Source: Actinomycetes bacterium (GTDB taxonomy: Bacteria > Actinomycetota > Actinomycetes > Mycobacteriales > Micromonosporaceae). Taken from it: a stretch of DNA of 16,635 bases. Both the position numbers and the translations under genes were made by a program. The stretch lies in NCBI GenBank assembly GCA_021793335.1, contig JAJYSW010000047.1:1-16635 (forward strand), in the 5' to 3' direction. Each line of letters starts with the position of its first letter. Within the stretch, counting starts at the first letter, position 1. Below the pieces are notes generated by a model, which saw nothing but the letters and a program-made list of their open reading frames with translations, had not been told where the DNA came from and did no database searches. Positions 15,180 through 16,635 of this stretch are shown piece by piece.

Positions 15180-16513
15180 GCGTCCGGGTCGACGCCGGCC
15201 GGTCGCCTGCGGGCGGGGAGCCGGCGTCGTATCGGCGGATCGCCTCGCTCGCGATCCCGGCTCTCGTCGTGCTCGCTGCCGAGCCGGTCTATCTGCTGAT
15301 CGACACGGCGGTGGTCGGCCATCTGGGTGCCGTGCCGCTGGCGGCGTTGGCCGCCGGTTCGGCGATCATGTCGCTGGTCGCGTTCATCGGCGCGGTGCTC
15401 GCCTACGGTACGACGGCTCGGGCGGCGCGCCGGTTCGGTGCGGGGGACCGCCGCGGCGCGGTCGCCGAGGGCGTGCAGGGCACGTGGATCGCCCTGCTCG
15501 CCGGTCTTGTCGTGGTCGTTCTCGTCCAGATCTTCGCCGGGCCGCTGGCCGCGTTGCTGGGGGACGGCCGCGCGGTCGCCGCCGGGGCCGAGCAGTGGCT
15601 GCGGGTGGCGGTGTTCGGCGCGCCGTTCCTGCTCTTGGCGGCGTCCGGCCAGGGCTGGATGCGGGCGGTGCAGGACCTCAAGCGCCCCATGTACTTCGTG
15701 TGCGCCGCCTTCTTGCTCTCGGCGGTGCTCGCTCCGGTCCTGGTCTACCCGGCCGGTCTGGGGCTGGTGGGTTCGGCGTGGGCGAACGTGATCGCGCAGG
15801 CCGTGGCGGGGTCGCTCTTCCTGCTGGAGCTGCGTCGAGAAGGCGTCGGGCTGCGGCCGGACTGGTCGCTGTTGTCGAAGCAGCTGGCCGCCAACGGCGA
15901 TCTCATCGTGCGCGGCGGCGCCATGCAGGCTTGTTCGATGTCGGCGACGGCCGTGGCCGCGAGGGTCGGGGCGACGGCGTTGGCCGCGCACCAGATCGGT
16001 ATCCAGTTGTGGTTCTTCGCGGCGTTGGCGCTCGATGCGGTGGCGATCGCGGCGCAGGCGCTCATCGGCGCCGATCTCGGGGCGGGGCGCACCGCGAGGG
16101 CCCGTGCTTCGGCCAAGCGCGTGACGTGGGTCGGTCTCGGCTACGGAACGGTGTTCCTCCTGGGTGTGCTCGCGCTGCTGCCGGTGCTGCCGCGGCTGTT
16201 CACCTCGGATGCGGCCGTCGACGCTCAGCTCGGTCTCCTCTGGCCTTGGCTGGTGGTGCTGCTGCCGGTGGCCGGGGTGGTCTTCGCGCTCGACGGGGTG
16301 CTGCTCGGGGCGGGGGATCTGCGCTTCACGCGGAACATGGCCGTGACCGCGGCGCTGTGCTGGCTGCCGTTCATCTGGCTCACGCTCGCCTTCGACTGGG
16401 GCCTGACGGGCATCTGGGGCGGTCTCGCCGTCTACATGCTGGCTCGGCTGGCACTGCTTCTGTGGCGCATGAGATCCGGTGCATGGATCGTCACCGGAGC
16501 CGAACGCGCCTGA
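15176..16513 (+). CDS. MATE-family efflux transporter, DinF subgroup
   Basis: The 445-residue protein has about 12 hydrophobic segments in two similar halves, as expected for MATE exporters. The first helix contains SLAIPALVVLAAEPVYLLIDTAVVGHLG, a typical DinF-subgroup opening with the conserved Pro and Asp. The second half has the matching AAHQIGIQLWFFAALALDAVAIAAQALIG stretch. Such proteins expel cationic or oxidised compounds using H+ or Na+ gradients; the substrate is not predictable. The ATG overlaps the rbfA stop (ATGA). A dinF-type gene following rbfA is a recurrent arrangement in actinobacteria (from memory). Nothing appears truncated. Confidence 0.93.
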   Translation: MSVRVDAGRSPAGGEPASYRRIASLAIPALVVLAAEPVYLLIDTAVVGHLGAVPLAALAAGSAIMSLVAFIGAVLAYGTTARAARRFGAGDRRGAVAEGVQGTWIALLAGLVVVVLVQIFAGPLAALLGDGRAVAAGAEQWLRVAVFGAPFLLLAASGQGWMRAVQDLKRPMYFVCAAFLLSAVLAPVLVYPAGLGLVGSAWANVIAQAVAGSLFLLELRREGVGLRPDWSLLSKQLAANGDLIVRGGAMQACSMSATAVAARVGATALAAHQIGIQLWFFAALALDAVAIAAQALIGADLGAGRTARARASAKRVTWVGLGYGTVFLLGVLALLPVLPRLFTSDAAVDAQLGLLWPWLVVLLPVAGVVFALDGVLLGAGDLRFTRNMAVTAALCWLPFIWLTLAFDWGLTGIWGGLAVYMLARLALLLWRMRSGAWIVTGAERA

Positions 16514-16552
16514 CGCCTGCTGTCTCACGATGCGGATCATCTGCTGCAACGG

Positions 16553-16572
16553 CCTTGAACGTTCGTTAAGGT
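16553..16572 (+). promoter_or_regulatory. Candidate promoter overlapped by a dyad before the last ORF
   Basis: TAAGGT (16567-16572) fits the TANNNT -10 pattern and lies 7 nt before the ATG at 16580, again the spacing of a leaderless gene. It overlaps an inverted repeat, CCTT-g-AACG / CGTT-AAGG (16553-16571), with one bulged base; its core GAACGTTC (16557-16564) is a perfect palindrome. A repressor site over the promoter is one reading; a weak hairpin after the MATE gene is another. Confidence 0.35.
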
Positions 16573-16579
16573 ATCGAGG

Positions 16580-16635
16580 ATGAGGACCAAGAAAGTCACC
16601 GTCCGCAAGAGACGAAAGCGTCCCAGTAAATGGGA
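16580..16635 (+). CDS. Start of a very basic protein, truncated by the window edge
   Basis: The ATG at 16580 opens a frame of at least 18 codons reading MRTKKVTVRKRRKRPSKW. It is extremely rich in Lys and Arg and uses AGG, AGA, AGT and AAA codons, unlike its GC-rich neighbours. No ribosome binding site is present at a proper distance, but the -10-like element upstream fits a leaderless start. I do not recognise the family. It could be the basic N-terminal tail of a larger protein, a small basic protein, or not coding. Confidence 0.35.
   Translation, partial: MRTKKVTVRKRRKRPSKW

Noticed and set aside
14873..16549. A 558-codon minus-strand frame across rbfA and the MATE gene
   Set aside because: It is Arg/Gln/His-rich with no domain and lies opposite two clear genes; the Ser run is simply the complement of the RbfA acidic tail.
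16514..16579. Classical intrinsic terminator after the MATE gene
   Set aside because: Only a short bulged dyad is present and no U tract follows; its overlap with a -10-like element makes a regulatory reading at least as likely.

Overview
The window is 16.6 kb of GC-rich DNA from an actinobacterium. The signs are a strong G/C bias at third codon positions, frequent GTG starts, a NusA without C-terminal repeats, a long IF-2 with a Gly/Arg-rich linker, DUF4439-type ferritin-like proteins beside rimP, and several probable leaderless starts. A Glycomycetales/Stackebrandtia-like lineage is possible, but this is inference and cannot be fixed from the sequence. No tRNA, rRNA, CRISPR array, IS element or phage gene is visible. 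No gene-free stretch exceeds 300 bp; the largest gap (4267-4482, 216 bp) holds a probable PadR operator and some dyads.

Left part (1-4482). The last 25 codons of an unidentified + strand gene end at 79. A perfect 46-bp palindrome follows, a likely two-way terminator. Then comes a minus-strand operon read from 4266 to 164: a PadR regulator, an ABC ATPase and a duplicated FtsX-type permease, tightly packed or overlapping. It looks like a self-regulated export or peptide-resistance type transporter.

Centre (4483-10218). A minus-strand pair, a Tat-type lipoprotein and a DUF4439 ferritin-like protein, diverges from the conserved translation/transcription operon rimP-nusA-ylxR-infB on the + strand. 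The ylxR start is problematic: the best ribosome binding site plus ATG is one frame off the YlxR domain. The infB leader carries a strong hairpin just upstream of its ribosome binding site.

Right part (10219-16635). In many actinobacteria infB is followed closely by ylxP/DUF503 and rbfA. Here they are about 4.2 kb apart. Between them lie a co-directional HemK-like methyltransferase and a minus-strand group: a DUF6069-like membrane protein, a sensor histidine kinase and a NarL-type response regulator. Beyond it, ylxP-rbfA-dinF (MATE transporter) resumes from its own recognisable promoter, consistent with having been uncoupled from the nusA-infB transcript. A short basic ORF begins at 16580 and runs off the window.

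Most of the window is conserved housekeeping sequence. The points most worth a second look are the ylxR frame problem, the interruption of the nusA-infB-rbfA cluster, the infB leader hairpin, the dyad upstream of the kinase gene, and the PadR operator candidates. I see no clearly new multi-gene system.
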